Source: Streptomyces sp. Y2F8-2 (GTDB taxonomy: Bacteria > Actinomycetota > Actinomycetes > Streptomycetales > Streptomycetaceae). From it: DNA of 64,000 bases. The number at the start of each line of letters is the position of its first letter. The stretch's first letter is position 1. The stretch spans positions 682,001 through 746,000 of the forward strand of contig NZ_BNGS01000001.1 of assembly GCF_014905555.1 (NCBI RefSeq), written 5' to 3'. A program made the position numbers and the translations under genes. The notes under the pieces were generated by a model. That model saw only the letters and a program-made list of their open reading frames with translations. It made no database searches and was not told the origin of the DNA. Shown here piece by piece: positions 1 through 8,331 of this stretch.

Positions 1-792
1 CAGGGCGTGCTGACCGGCGGCTACCACGGCAAGTGGATCGACGCGACGACCGTCAACGAGGCGGTCGTCTCGCGCAACTCCCTGGACGCCGTCGGCGGCT
101 CGCTCGGCGCCGGCGCGATCCTGCCGATCAGCCAGGAGACCTGCCCGCTCGGCGAGTCCCTGCAGGTGGCGAAGTGGCTGGCCGAGGAGAGCGCGGGCCA
201 GTGCGGCCCCTGCTACCTGGGGCTGCCGGCCGCGGCCCGCGGCATGGAGGACATCCTCAACGGTGGCGGTCCGGCCGCCCTGGAGGCCCTCAAGCAGGTC
301 GCCAAGGCCGTGAAGAGGCGCGGTGCGTGCTCGCACCCGGACGGCTCCGCGATGTTCCTGGAATCGACCATCAAGGCGTTCACGGACGACCTGGCCGCGC
401 ACGTCCTCGGCAACGGCTGCGGCCGGCCCGTGGAGGGCGTGCTGCCGCTGTTCGAGGACGGCAGGGCCCCGACGGGCATCCCGGGCGGCGGACAGGCCGA
501 GCCGGAGGCGGGGGCCAGCCGGCAGAAGATCTACGTGGACTGGACGCTGTGCCGTGGCCACGGCCTGTGCGCGGACATCCTCCCGGAGGTGTTCGAACTG
601 GGTGCCGACGGCTTCCCCACGGTCGCCCAGGCGCCGGTGCCGCTGTACGCGGAGGCGAAAGCCCTGCGGGCCGTGCGCCGCTGCCCGGCGCTCGCGCTGC
701 GGATCGAGGAGGACACCCGGTCCGGTCCGCCGTCACGCAGCAACCTGCCCGTGCTGTCGCAGGGCCGCGGACGCCGGGCCCTCGGGCGCTGA
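1..792 (+). CDS. NuoF-like iron-sulfur protein fused to a [3Fe-4S]-type ferredoxin (5' end outside window)
   Basis: The reading frame is open from the window edge, so only the C-terminal part is visible. It carries the end of an NADH:quinone oxidoreductase 51-kDa (NuoF) fold: a SLBB-like stretch, then ESAGQCGPC and a later RGACSHPDG. These are the iron-sulfur binding region of that family. Canonical NuoF has ESCGxCxPC, so the first cluster cysteine is Ala here. After a Gly/Pro-rich linker comes a small ferredoxin module, CRGHGLC ... RRCPAL. Its Cys-x2-His-x2-Cys pattern is typical of actinobacterial [3Fe-4S] ferredoxins. The protein is probably a soluble electron-transfer component outside complex I. 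The partner and upstream domains cannot be seen. A strong hairpin follows the stop. Confidence 0.85.
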   Translation, partial: QGVLTGGYHGKWIDATTVNEAVVSRNSLDAVGGSLGAGAILPISQETCPLGESLQVAKWLAEESAGQCGPCYLGLPAAARGMEDILNGGGPAALEALKQVAKAVKRRGACSHPDGSAMFLESTIKAFTDDLAAHVLGNGCGRPVEGVLPLFEDGRAPTGIPGGGQAEPEAGASRQKIYVDWTLCRGHGLCADILPEVFELGADGFPTVAQAPVPLYAEAKALRAVRRCPALALRIEEDTRSGPPSRSNLPVLSQGRGRRALGR

Positions 793-819
793 CCGGGCCC
801 TCGGGCGCTGGCCACACGG

Positions 820-851
820 ACGGCGGGCCACCCTCACCGGGGGCCCGCCGT
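820..851 (+). terminator. Intrinsic terminator of the NuoF-like gene
   Basis: Perfect 10-bp stem (ACGGCGGGCC paired with GGCCCGCCGT) 28 bases after the stop codon, followed by TTTCGTT. It also separates this gene from the opposing tRNA-Ala. Confidence 0.75.
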
Positions 852-994
852 TTCGTTCCCACACGTCCGCGTACGCGGACTGTCCTCCCCGCGTGCGCAG
901 TCGTCTTCCCCGCTCGCACATGTGTCCGCGGCCGTCCACGCCGAACGCACGACGAAGGCGGCCCATCCCTCGGATGAACCGCCTTCAACTTCTG

Positions 995-1067
995 TGGAGC
1001 TAAGGAGAATTGAACTCCTGACCTCCTGCATGCCATGCAGGCGCTCTACCAACTGAGCTATAGCCCC
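995..1067 (-). tRNA. tRNA-Ala (GGC), copy 1
   Basis: The 73-nt cloverleaf reads on the minus strand from GGGGCTA (1067) to TAGCTCC plus discriminator A (995). The D-loop has AGCTCAGTTGGTAGAGC, the anticodon stem is CCTGC/GCAGG, and the loop ATGGCAT gives anticodon GGC for Ala codon GCC. The T-arm contains GTTCAAT. CCA is not encoded. A second identical copy lies at 4214-4286. Confidence 0.97.
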
Positions 1068-1183
1068 TTGCGGCCACGCGGCGGAACCGCGTATCGGCCT
1101 TGCCGCCCGGTTTCCCCGGCGGCGACGCCAACATTACACGGTCCACCGGGTGGAACACCAAATCGTTTCCCTCGTCCCCCGCG

Positions 1184-1417
1184 TCAGGCCGTGGCGAACG
1201 AGTAGAAGCGTTTGAGCGTGCAGTGCTCGTCCAGGAGGCGGCCGTAGATCGGCTCCCCCTCCAGCTCCCGATAGGTTTCGATCGGGTCGCCTTTTATGAT
1301 CAGCGCCCGTGCGCATTCCTCGCACCAGTACTGGTAGTCCGGGTTGACCGGCTCCATGTCACGGACGATCGGCGTGCCGCTGCCGCACCAGTCGCACTTC
1401 CGCCTGTGTGCACCCAT
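1184..1417 (-). CDS. Small zinc-binding protein (77 aa), function unknown
   Basis: This 77-residue protein has two paired cysteines, CDWC near residue 8 and CEEC near residue 32. They are spaced like a treble-clef or zinc-ribbon knuckle. The C-terminal half is acidic and aromatic, with no catalytic motif. It begins three bases after the stop of the 57-aa zinc-ribbon gene at 1421-1594, so the two are almost certainly co-transcribed and probably translationally coupled. Similar small CxxC proteins are common and uncharacterised in Streptomyces. Zn binding is inferred from the cysteines and no function is assigned. Confidence 0.8.
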   Translation of the reverse strand: MGAHRRKCDWCGSGTPIVRDMEPVNPDYQYWCEECARALIIKGDPIETYRELEGEPIYGRLLDEHCTLKRFYSFATA

Positions 1418-1420
1418 CGA

Positions 1421-1594
1421 TCAGCTCCAGCTGTGGCCGCAGGCCGTGCACACGTAGGAGATGCCGCCGTTGTCGCCGAGCACCTGGGCGACGTGGGACG
1501 AGCCGCACGAGGGGCAGTCGAGGAGGGTGGCATTCCGACGTGTCACCGCCACTGCGAGGAGATCGTGGACCTCCCCGCGGATGCTCGCTGGCAT
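1421..1594 (-). CDS. Small zinc-ribbon protein (57 aa)
   Basis: A 57-codon minus-strand ORF starts with ATG at 1594, preceded by a GGGAGGG Shine-Dalgarno run about 6 bases upstream. The protein has LLDCPSCGSSHVAQVL followed by YVCTACGHSWS, which is a clean CPxC...CxxCGH zinc ribbon like those of TFIIS-type or Zn-ribbon recognition domains. The N-terminal 25 residues look helical. It overlaps no other plausible gene and lies directly upstream of the 77-aa CxxC protein. DNA, RNA or protein binding is possible; no specific role can be stated. Confidence 0.75.
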   Translation of the reverse strand: MPASIRGEVHDLLAVAVTRRNATLLDCPSCGSSHVAQVLGDNGGISYVCTACGHSWS

Positions 1595-1663
1595 CGCTAC
1601 TCCCTCCCGTCGGGCCGCGCCCCCTTCCGGCCGTTTGATTCTGCCACGGCCGGACCAATACGG

Positions 1664-3133
1664 TCAGCGACGCCTTCGTACCAGTCCGGACACAGCACCC
1701 AGCGTGGCCGTCGCGGCCAGCGCGTACATGCACACGAGGAGCGCGTCCGAAGAGGTATACGCCCCAGGGGCCCCCAGTGACTCAAGCCGGTTCAGGAAGA
1801 GTGCGCCGAAGGCCGCCACACCGAGCAGCTGACCGAGCTGGGTGACCGTGGCGAGCAGGCCGCTGGCGTCGGCCGCGTCCTCGGGCCGCACGGTGGCGAG
1901 GGCCCCGGTCAGGGTGGGGCTGAAGGCGAGCGCAAGGCCCACCCCGACGCCCGCGAAGGCCGGGTACAGCCCGGCTCCGCCGTGGCTCCCCCCGTGCAGG
2001 GCGAGGCCCACCCCGGTCACCGACAGGCCGGTGAGGACGAACCCTGCCGGGATCAGGTGACGTTGCCAGGAGGTCGGCCACTTGCGCCAGGTCAGACCGG
2101 CCAGCCCGAACATCACGGCGGTCGGCGCGAAGGTCAGCCCCGCCCGCAGGGCGCTGTAGCCGAGGCCGCCCTGGATGTGGAGGGTCAGCGAGAAGAGAAA
2201 ACCGGCGTTGACGGCCATCACGGCCAGCAGCCGGAAGACCGCGAGGCCGATACCGGGATGGCGCAGCACCCTCGGCGCGATCAACGGCGCCCCGCCGCGC
2301 CGGGCGAGCCGGGACTCGTATCCCAGGAACAGGGCGAAGGCCAGTGCGGCCGCGGCCAGGGACAGCCAGGACCACAGCGGCCAGTGCTCCTCCTGGCCGA
2401 GCACGAGCGGCACGGTCAGCAACGAGACGGCACCGCCGAGCAGCACCAGGCCGGGCAGGTCGAGGCCGCGCGAGCGTTCGCTGGCGTGTGCGTCGTCCCG
2501 CTGCAGGACGCGGCTGCCGACGGCCAGCAGTACGGCGCCGACGGGCACATTCACGAGGAACACCGGCCGCCAGCCCGCGCCGAACAGGTCGGCGCTGACC
2601 AGGACCCCGCCCAGCACCTGCCCGGCGGCGGCACCGGTGGCCAGGACGGCGGAGTAGGCCCCGAGCGCCTTCGCCCGGGCCTCGCCGGTGAAGTGACGCT
2701 GGATCAGGCTGAGCACCTGCGGGATCATCACGGCCGACCCGGCGCCCTGCACCAGCCGGAAGGCGATCAACTCCCCCGTTCCCCCGGCCAGTCCGCAGGC
2801 CAGCGAGGCGGCCGTGAACACCGCGATCCCGGCGAGGTGGACCCGGCGGTGGCCGAGCAGGTCGCCGAGGCGCGCACCGGTGATCAGCAGCACGGCGTAC
2901 GCGATGGAGTACCCGGCGACGACCAACTGCAGTCCGGCGTCGCTCGCGTGGAGGTCCGAACCGATCGTGGGCACGGCGACGTTGACGATGAAGACGTCGA
3001 GCAGGGCCATGAACTGGGCGGTGAGCACGACCGCGAGCAGCCGGCCGGGGCGATTGTCAGTGGTGGGGGTTTTACTGGTCGCAGGTCGGGTTCCGGGAGT
3101 GGATCCGGGACCCGGTGGGATTGTCGTCGTCAT
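1664..3133 (-). CDS. MFS drug-efflux transporter, DHA2 (EmrB/QacA) family
   Basis: The 489-residue protein has about 14 hydrophobic segments, the DHA2 layout. Segment 1 carries the family signature LDVFIVNVAVPTIGSDL. The TM2-TM3 loop has GARLGDLLGHRR (motif A), followed by RLVQGAGSAVMIPQVLSLI. It should be a proton-driven exporter of hydrophobic drugs in the plasma membrane. I chose the ATG at 3133 (MTTTIPPGPGS) because the open frame upstream is low-complexity Arg/Ser-rich and runs into the divergent gene. The divergent XRE regulator at 3252 is the likely controller of this pump. The substrate is unknown. Confidence 0.93.
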   Translation of the reverse strand: MTTTIPPGPGSTPGTRPATSKTPTTDNRPGRLLAVVLTAQFMALLDVFIVNVAVPTIGSDLHASDAGLQLVVAGYSIAYAVLLITGARLGDLLGHRRVHLAGIAVFTAASLACGLAGGTGELIAFRLVQGAGSAVMIPQVLSLIQRHFTGEARAKALGAYSAVLATGAAAGQVLGGVLVSADLFGAGWRPVFLVNVPVGAVLLAVGSRVLQRDDAHASERSRGLDLPGLVLLGGAVSLLTVPLVLGQEEHWPLWSWLSLAAAALAFALFLGYESRLARRGGAPLIAPRVLRHPGIGLAVFRLLAVMAVNAGFLFSLTLHIQGGLGYSALRAGLTFAPTAVMFGLAGLTWRKWPTSWQRHLIPAGFVLTGLSVTGVGLALHGGSHGGAGLYPAFAGVGVGLALAFSPTLTGALATVRPEDAADASGLLATVTQLGQLLGVAAFGALFLNRLESLGAPGAYTSSDALLVCMYALAATATLGAVSGLVRRRR

Positions 3134-3251
3134 GTCTGCGAGCCTGGCGACGAGCGGACACGGGTGACGAGAGCCCGCCGATGCTGGTACCGACAGCACC
3201 TGGCAGCGACCGGCTCCGGTCCCGACGATGGAGACGGGGGATGTGGGGACC

Positions 3252-4160
3252 ATGACGACGACACAGCGCCGCAGGCCGGAGCTGGCCGCCTTCCTGCGCA
3301 GCAGGCGGGCCCGGGTGACACCGGCCGACGTGGGCATGCCGCCGGGACTGCGGCGCCGGACACCGGGTCTGCGCCGCGAGGAGGTGGCGCAGCTCTCCGG
3401 GGTGGGTGTGACCTGGTACACATGGCTCGAGCAGGGCCGCCCGATCAACGCCTCGCCACAGGTCCTGGACGCGGTGGCGCGCACGCTGCGCCTGGACCAG
3501 CCGGAGCGCGAGCACCTGTACCACCTGGCGGAGGTGCCCTACGACGGGGGCGGGGAGGGGCTGCCCCAGCGGGTCGGCCAGGACGTCCAGGACGTCATCG
3601 ACGCCTTGGATCCGCGTCCGGCGGTGGTCTACAACTCGCGTTACGACGTCCTCGCCACGAACGCCGCCTACGGCGACCTGTTCCGGATTCCGAGGACGCC
3701 GGACATCGGCGCGGCGAACGCGCTGTGGACGCTGTTCATGGTGCCCGAGGAGGCCTGCCCGGTGGTGCACCGGGACAGGGAGCTGCCGGTGATGGTGGCC
3801 ACTCTTCGCTCCGCGTACGGCAGACATGTGGGCGAGCCGGCGTGGGAGGACTTCATACGCAAGCTGTCGGCGGCCAGTGCGTACTTCGCGGAGCTGTGGG
3901 CGAGCGGCGAGGTGACCCCGCCCGGGCCGCGGGTGAAGACCTTCCGTCACAAGGCGGTGGGCGAGCTGAGGATGACCTCGCTGTCCCTGTCGATCGACGG
4001 AATGCCGGAGTGCAGGATCGTGGCGTACACGCCGGAGAACGAGGAGGCTCACGAGAAGGTCGCACTGCTCAGGGCGCGGAGGCAGCGGCTGTGGCCGTCG
4101 TCGGACGAGGCGGCCGGGGAGGTCGTCCGCATGGGGAACACAGAAAATCCCGCCCCTTGA
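3252..4160 (+). CDS. XRE-family regulator with MmyB-like ligand-binding domain
   Basis: The 302-residue protein starts with an N-terminal helix-turn-helix at about residues 10-75 (LAAFLRSRRARVTPADVG, then TPGLRREEVAQLSGVGVTWYTWLEQGR). This is typical of the actinobacterial MmyB/XRE group. Residues about 100-280 match the PAS-like MmyB ligand-binding domain (DALDPRPAVVYNSRYDVLATNAAYGDLF...). The ATG at 3252 has a GTGGGGA ribosome-binding site; an in-frame ATG at 3228 lacks one. It is divergent from the MFS pump and probably represses or activates it in response to a small ligand. A hairpin overlaps the stop codon. Confidence 0.9.
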   Translation: MTTTQRRRPELAAFLRSRRARVTPADVGMPPGLRRRTPGLRREEVAQLSGVGVTWYTWLEQGRPINASPQVLDAVARTLRLDQPEREHLYHLAEVPYDGGGEGLPQRVGQDVQDVIDALDPRPAVVYNSRYDVLATNAAYGDLFRIPRTPDIGAANALWTLFMVPEEACPVVHRDRELPVMVATLRSAYGRHVGEPAWEDFIRKLSAASAYFAELWASGEVTPPGPRVKTFRHKAVGELRMTSLSLSIDGMPECRIVAYTPENEEAHEKVALLRARRQRLWPSSDEAAGEVVRMGNTENPAP

Positions 4161-4170
4161 CGGGACGGGA
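4148..4170 (+). terminator. Hairpin at the end of the XRE gene
   Basis: Inverted repeat with 9 of 10 matches (TCCCGCCCCT against CGGGACGGGA), loop TTGA, overlapping the stop codon. It probably also blocks read-through from or into the opposing tRNA-Ala at 4214. Confidence 0.5.
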
Positions 4171-4213
4171 TCCTGATCATCGATCTTTGACAACTCAACA
4201 GAGTGCCGATCCG

Positions 4214-4286
4214 TGGAGCTAAGGAGAATTGAACTCCTGACCTCCTGCATGCCATGCAGGCGCTCTACCAACTGAGCTATAGCCCC
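4214..4286 (-). tRNA. tRNA-Ala (GGC), copy 2
   Basis: Base-for-base identical to the tRNA at 995-1067 over all 73 positions, in the same orientation, with anticodon GGC in loop ATGGCAT and no encoded CCA. The flanking sequences differ from those of copy 1. The two copies bracket 3.1 kb of non-essential-looking genes. Confidence 0.97.
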
Positions 4287-4405
4287 TCGTTCCACGCGGC
4301 GGAGCCGCATGGTGTTTCGCCCCGCTCGGCGGGGCGAACAAGAAGAACTTTAGCCTGCGACCTGCCAGAAAGTGAAATCCGGGTCAGGAGCACCCGCGAG
4401 GCCGC

Positions 4406-5074
4406 TCAGTCGTCGTCGCCGAGGACCGGTTCCGGCAGGGTGCCCGCGTTGTGTTCGAGGAGGCGCCAGCCGCGGGTGCCTTCGCCGAGGACGGACCAGC
4501 AGCAGTTGGAGAGACCGCCGAGGCTCTCCCAGTGCTGGGCCTCCAGGCCGAGCAGGCGGCCGATGGTGGTGCGGATCGTGCCGCCGTGGCTGACCACCAC
4601 GAGCGTGCCGTCCACGGGGAGCTTCTCGGCATGGCGGAGCACCACGGGGGCGGCCCGGTCGGCGACCTCGGTCTCCAGCTCGCCACCGCCGCGGCGGACG
4701 GGCTCGCCGCGCTTCCAGGCGGCGTATTCCTCGCCGTGCCGGGCGATGATCTCCTCGTGGGTCAGCCCCTGCCAGACGCCCGCGTACGTCTCGCGCAGGG
4801 CCTCGTCCAGGGTGACCTCCAGGCCGGTGAGCGTGGCCAGCTCGGCGGCCGTGGCGGCGGCGCGCCTGAGGTCGGAGGCGACGATGGCGTCCGGCTTCAG
4901 TGAGGCGAGCAGGCGCGCGGAGCGGCGGGCCTGGCCGATGCCGGTCTCGGTCAGTTCGACATCCGTGGAGCCCTGGAAGCGGCGCTCCACGTTCCAGGAC
5001 GTCTGGCCGTGGCGCCACAGGATGATCCGGCGCCCCCGGCCCTTCTTCCCCGTGTCGGTGCCCGCTGCCGTCAC
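4406..5074 (-). CDS. Histidine phosphatase (phosphoglycerate mutase-like)
   Basis: The 222-residue protein belongs to the histidine phosphatase superfamily. It has the phosphohistidine motif LWRHGQTSWN near residue 21, the substrate segment FQGSTDVELTETG, the conserved ASDLRRAAATA, and the second catalytic His in VVVSHGGTIRTT. The branch is phosphoglycerate mutase-like (CobC/GpmB type); the substrate could be a small phosphoester. The GTG start at 5074 overlaps the rsfS stop in a GTGA, so translation is coupled to rsfS. The same pairing is known from other Streptomyces. The open frame upstream of the GTG is an artefact of overlap with rsfS. Confidence 0.92.
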   Translation of the reverse strand: MTAAGTDTGKKGRGRRIILWRHGQTSWNVERRFQGSTDVELTETGIGQARRSARLLASLKPDAIVASDLRRAAATAAELATLTGLEVTLDEALRETYAGVWQGLTHEEIIARHGEEYAAWKRGEPVRRGGGELETEVADRAAPVVLRHAEKLPVDGTLVVVSHGGTIRTTIGRLLGLEAQHWESLGGLSNCCWSVLGEGTRGWRLLEHNAGTLPEPVLGDDD

Positions 5075-5529
5075 CGCAGCTCCCCGCCCAGCTGCGCGTC
5101 CAGCTCGGCGGCGTCCTGGGCGGCCTGCAGCCTGGCGTGTTCCGCGGCCTTGCCGCGGGTGGCCTTGGCGTCGGGCGGCAGGTCCAGCTCGGGGCAGTCC
5201 TTCCACAACCGCTCCAGGGCGTAGAAGACGCGCTCCTCGCTGTGCTGGACGTGCACCACGATGTCGACGTAGTCCAGGAGCACCCAGCGGGCCTCACGGT
5301 CGCCCTCGCGGCGTACCGGCTTGGCGCCGAGTTCCTTCAGCAGCCGCTCCTCGATCTCGTCGACGATCGACTTGACCTGGCGGTCGTTGGGGGCCGAGGC
5401 CAGCAGGAAGGCGTCCGTGATCGAGAGAACGTCGCTGACGTCGTAGGCGACGATGTCGTGCGCGAGCTTGTCGGCGGCCGCCTGGGCGGCGGTGTTGATG
5501 AGTTCCAGAGAGCGGTCCGTGGCGGTCAC
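5071..5529 (-). CDS. rsfS: Ribosome silencing factor RsfS
   Basis: A 152-residue Iojap/RsfS protein. The family binds uL14 on the 50S subunit and prevents joining with the 30S subunit in slow growth. The core runs from DKLAHDIVAYDVSDVLSITDAFLLASAPNDRQVKSI to GDREARWVLLDYVDIVVHVQHSEERVFYALERLWKD, matching the usual alpha-beta fold. An Ala/Glu-rich C-terminal extension of about 35 residues (AAEHARLQAAQDAAELDAQ) is common in actinobacteria. It lies downstream of the LytR-type gene and nadD, and overlaps the phosphatase by four bases. Confidence 0.97.
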   Translation of the reverse strand: MTATDRSLELINTAAQAAADKLAHDIVAYDVSDVLSITDAFLLASAPNDRQVKSIVDEIEERLLKELGAKPVRREGDREARWVLLDYVDIVVHVQHSEERVFYALERLWKDCPELDLPPDAKATRGKAAEHARLQAAQDAAELDAQLGGELR

Positions 5530-5638
5530 TACAAGGCTTTCCGTCGGCGGTCAGTGATACCTCAAGGGTCTCACGGACCGCCGACGGCACCCCATGTGAT
5601 TAATGGAGCACGCCCCGGCGGCCGAAATGTGGCCCACG

Positions 5639-7414
5639 TCACGAGGACGGCTTGAAGTCCTTGCCGAGCACGACCGAGACGTTCGCGTTCGGGGCGCCCG
5701 TGCCCTTCTTGACGGCGCTGGTGGGCAGGCCGAGGGTCTTGGCGACCTCGATGGCGTTCTGTTTGTCGCCGTCGTCGGCGTAGGTCACCTGGGAGGTGGC
5801 CTGGGCCGGGCCGGTACCGGCGTCGACGGAGGTGTAGCCGCCGTTGACGAGGACGACACGGGCCTGCTCGGCGGCGGCCTGGGAACCAGTGGCGTTCTTG
5901 ATGCCGACCCGGACGGCGTCACCGGCCTGGGGGCTCTTCACGGTGCCACCGAGCAGCGTCTTGACCACGGTGTCGGTGGCCTTCTGGCCGACGGTGCCGT
6001 CGGACTGGACCGGCAGCAGTGCGGTCTTGTAGTCGCCCTCCTTGGCGTGGTCCGCGAGCTTGGCCAGGAAGGTGCCGAGGTCGTTGTCGGTCAGGGAGGG
6101 GTCGAGGATCTGGGCGAGCGTCTGCACGGTGGTCGTCGCGGCCTGCGGGTCGGAGGACATCTTGCGCAGCACCCCCTGCATCACCTGGCCGAACCGCTCG
6201 AGCTGGGCGTCCTGGGACTCCCCGGTGGCCCGGTAGGTGGCGTAGGCGACGGCCATCGTGCCGCTGAGGGTCTGGTCCTGCCCCTTGTGCACGAGGGGCG
6301 CGCCGCCCTTCTTCTTGGGGTCCGGGTCGGGGACGTCGGCGTTGGTGTCGACCTCGATGTTGCCGACGAGTTCGACGAGGTTCTCCAGGTAGGGCGTGTC
6401 GAGGCGCCAGGTGCCCTCGATCCTGGTGCCGAGGACCGAGTCGATGGCGTCGCTGGTGCCGGAGGAGCCGTCGTCGGCGACCGACTTGGCGAGGGTGGTG
6501 GTGCTGCCGTCGTCCGAGGTCAGAGCGAGGGAGTTGGGCAGCAGGACGGTGGCGCCCTGCTTGGTGGTGGTGTTGTCGACGAGCAGCGCGGTGGAGGTGC
6601 CGCCGCCCTTGGTGTTGTGCAGGTGGACGACGATCACGTCACGGTTCTGGGCGGTGGCGGCCGTCGTCGTCGTGCCGGACTTGCCGCCGGAGGAGAGGCC
6701 GGGCAGCTTGCCCGCGTACCAGAGGTAGCCGACGCCGCCGACAGCCACCAGGGCGAGCACGACGGCCAGGGCGATGATCCGGCTGCGGGCGCGGCGGCGG
6801 GCCTCCTCGCGGCGCTCGGTGCGGTTCTCGGTGAACTTCAGCCAGTCGATGACGTCCTCGGAGTCGCCGTCGGGCTCCTCGACGAAGGCGAACTGTTCGG
6901 TGCGGTAGTCGCGGTCGCCGTGCGGCTCCTTCTCGGAGGTCTCATCGCCTGTGGGCGTGCCGTCGTCGGCGAAGCCGGCCCCGGGGGCGTGCCCCGGGGC
7001 GCTGTCGGCCGGGCCGGCCTGGTGCGGGATGTAGGCGGTCTGTTCGGTGACGCGCGGCTGCTGACCACTGGTCGCGGACCGGCCGTAGGGGTCGTGGCCG
7101 GCGGCGGTCGTGGTGCCGTACGGGGCGTAGGGGTCGTAAGGCGGGGCGGGGGGCTGCGGGCCGGTGTCATGGGAGGACTCCGGCTGATGCCGGCCGGTGT
7201 GGTAGGGCCCCACGGACTGCTGGGTGCCGGTGCCGGTCGCGTACGGGTCGTAGCCGTATCCCTGGTGCTGCTGGTCGGGCTGTGCGCCGTACGGGTCGTA
7301 GCCCTGCGGGGTCCGCTGTGCGGGCACCTGCCGGTACACAGGCTGCCCGAACTCGTCGTAGCCGACGAGCTCGTACTGGTCGCCGCCCGCGTATCCGTCG
7401 TATCGGTCGTTCAC
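5639..7414 (-). CDS. LytR/CpsA/Psr-type membrane protein with LytR_C domain
   Basis: The 591-residue protein has a long cytoplasmic N-terminal tail rich in Tyr, Pro, Gly and Gln (repeated YDPYG/YGYDPY). One membrane helix follows at about residues 211-233 (IIALAVVLALVAVGGVGYLWY). The extracytoplasmic part resembles LCP proteins but its catalytic Arg/Asp motifs are weak. The last ~90 residues form a LytR_C domain (VRVGIKNATGSQAAAEQARVVLVNGGYTSVD). The GTG at 7414 begins the natural VNDRYDGYAGGDQYELVGYDE; the frame upstream lies inside nadD. The family attaches glycopolymers to peptidoglycan, but the degenerate core makes enzymatic activity uncertain. Confidence 0.9.
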   Translation of the reverse strand: MNDRYDGYAGGDQYELVGYDEFGQPVYRQVPAQRTPQGYDPYGAQPDQQHQGYGYDPYATGTGTQQSVGPYHTGRHQPESSHDTGPQPPAPPYDPYAPYGTTTAAGHDPYGRSATSGQQPRVTEQTAYIPHQAGPADSAPGHAPGAGFADDGTPTGDETSEKEPHGDRDYRTEQFAFVEEPDGDSEDVIDWLKFTENRTERREEARRRARSRIIALAVVLALVAVGGVGYLWYAGKLPGLSSGGKSGTTTTAATAQNRDVIVVHLHNTKGGGTSTALLVDNTTTKQGATVLLPNSLALTSDDGSTTTLAKSVADDGSSGTSDAIDSVLGTRIEGTWRLDTPYLENLVELVGNIEVDTNADVPDPDPKKKGGAPLVHKGQDQTLSGTMAVAYATYRATGESQDAQLERFGQVMQGVLRKMSSDPQAATTTVQTLAQILDPSLTDNDLGTFLAKLADHAKEGDYKTALLPVQSDGTVGQKATDTVVKTLLGGTVKSPQAGDAVRVGIKNATGSQAAAEQARVVLVNGGYTSVDAGTGPAQATSQVTYADDGDKQNAIEVAKTLGLPTSAVKKGTGAPNANVSVVLGKDFKPSS

Positions 7415-7430
7415 CGGTGCCCCTCTCGGC

Positions 7431-8093
7431 TCACTCGCCGCGGTACAGCTGCCGTTTGTCGATGTAGCGCACGACGCCGTCCGGCACCAGGTACCAGACG
7501 GGTTCGCCCTTGGCGACTCTCGCACGGCAGTCTGTGGACGAGATGGCCAGCGCGGGAACTTCGACGAGCGACACGCCGCCCTCGGGGAGGCCCGGGTCTG
7601 CGAGGGTGTGACCGGGGCGGGTGACGCCGATGAAGTGGGCCAGGGAGAACAACTCGTCGGTGTAACGCCAGGTGAGGATCTGGCTGAGCGCGTCGGCGCC
7701 GGTGATGAAGAAGAGGTCGGTGTCGGGGTTGAGCGCCTTCAGATCACGCAGGGTGTCCGTGGTGTAGGTGGGACCGCCCCGGTCGATGTCGATGCGGCTC
7801 ACCGAGAACTGGGGGTTCTCGGCGGTCGCGATGACCGTCATCAGATAGCGGTCCTCGGCGGGGCTGACCTTGCGGTCGGTCTTCTGCCACGGCTGGCCGG
7901 TGGGCACGAACACCACCTCGTCGAGGTGGAACTGGGCGGCCACCTCGCTGGCCGCGACCAGGTGGCCGTGGTGGATCGGATCGAACGTTCCGCCCATGAC
8001 GCCGAGGCGGCGCTTGCCCGGGCTCGACGGCCCGCTGCCGGGGCCGGGTCCCGTGCCCTTCGCCGGACCGGTGGGTGTGTGCTGCTCTCCCAT
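7431..8093 (-). CDS. nadD: Nicotinate-nucleotide adenylyltransferase
   Basis: It converts nicotinate mononucleotide and ATP to deamido-NAD in NAD synthesis. The nucleotidyltransferase motif [12 protein letters not shown] (about residues 34-45) and the C-terminal [16 protein letters not shown], equivalent to the ISSTxIR signature, are both present. The ATG at 8093 (MGEQHTPTG) gives 220 residues with a disordered Gly/Pro tail before the fold; an internal ATG at 7997 would start right at the catalytic strand. The next gene starts 16 bp after its stop, consistent with one nadD - LCP - rsfS - phosphatase transcript. Confidence 0.96.
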   Translation of the reverse strand: MGEQHTPTGPAKGTGPGPGSGPSSPGKRRLGVMGGTFDPIHHGHLVAASEVAAQFHLDEVVFVPTGQPWQKTDRKVSPAEDRYLMTVIATAENPQFSVSRIDIDRGGPTYTTDTLRDLKALNPDTDLFFITGADALSQILTWRYTDELFSLAHFIGVTRPGHTLADPGLPEGGVSLVEVPALAISSTDCRARVAKGEPVWYLVPDGVVRYIDKRQLYRGE

Positions 8094-8175
8094 GCGTGCA
8101 GACCCTACCGGCCCGGCCAACGGGCACCGGCCGACAGGCCCCCGCAAGCGGCCGGGACGGGCTCTTGGCCTCGGC

Positions 8176-8331
8176 TCAGCGGTCGCGGTTGAAGCGGGTG
8201 GTGATCCACAGCAGCAGCAGGAGGATGACGAGGGCGCCTCCGCCGGTCATGAAGGGGCTGATGCTCGCGTGGCGCTCGCCTTCGCCCTCGGCGAGGGTGG
8301 CCAACTGGGCAGCGGTGCTGTGGAAGCTCAT
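8176..8331 (-). CDS. 51-residue single-pass membrane protein
   Basis: A short ORF encodes 51 residues. A polar N-terminus ([21 protein letters not shown]) is followed by one helix ([15 protein letters not shown]) and the positively charged end RFNRDR, predicting an N-out/C-in membrane peptide. Small proteins ending in FNRDR next to nadD recur in Streptomyces. The function is unknown and the ribosome-binding site is weak. Confidence 0.7.
   Translation of the reverse strand: MSFHSTAAQLATLAEGEGERHASISPFMTGGGALVILLLLLWITTRFNRDR

Noticed and set aside
995..4286. Integrated mobile element between tRNA copies
   Set aside because: No integrase, excisionase or replication gene inside; kept only as an observation about duplicated tRNAs.
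5603..7624. 673-codon plus-strand ORF opposite the LytR-type gene
   Set aside because: Antisense shadow produced by high third-position GC; no recognisable domain.
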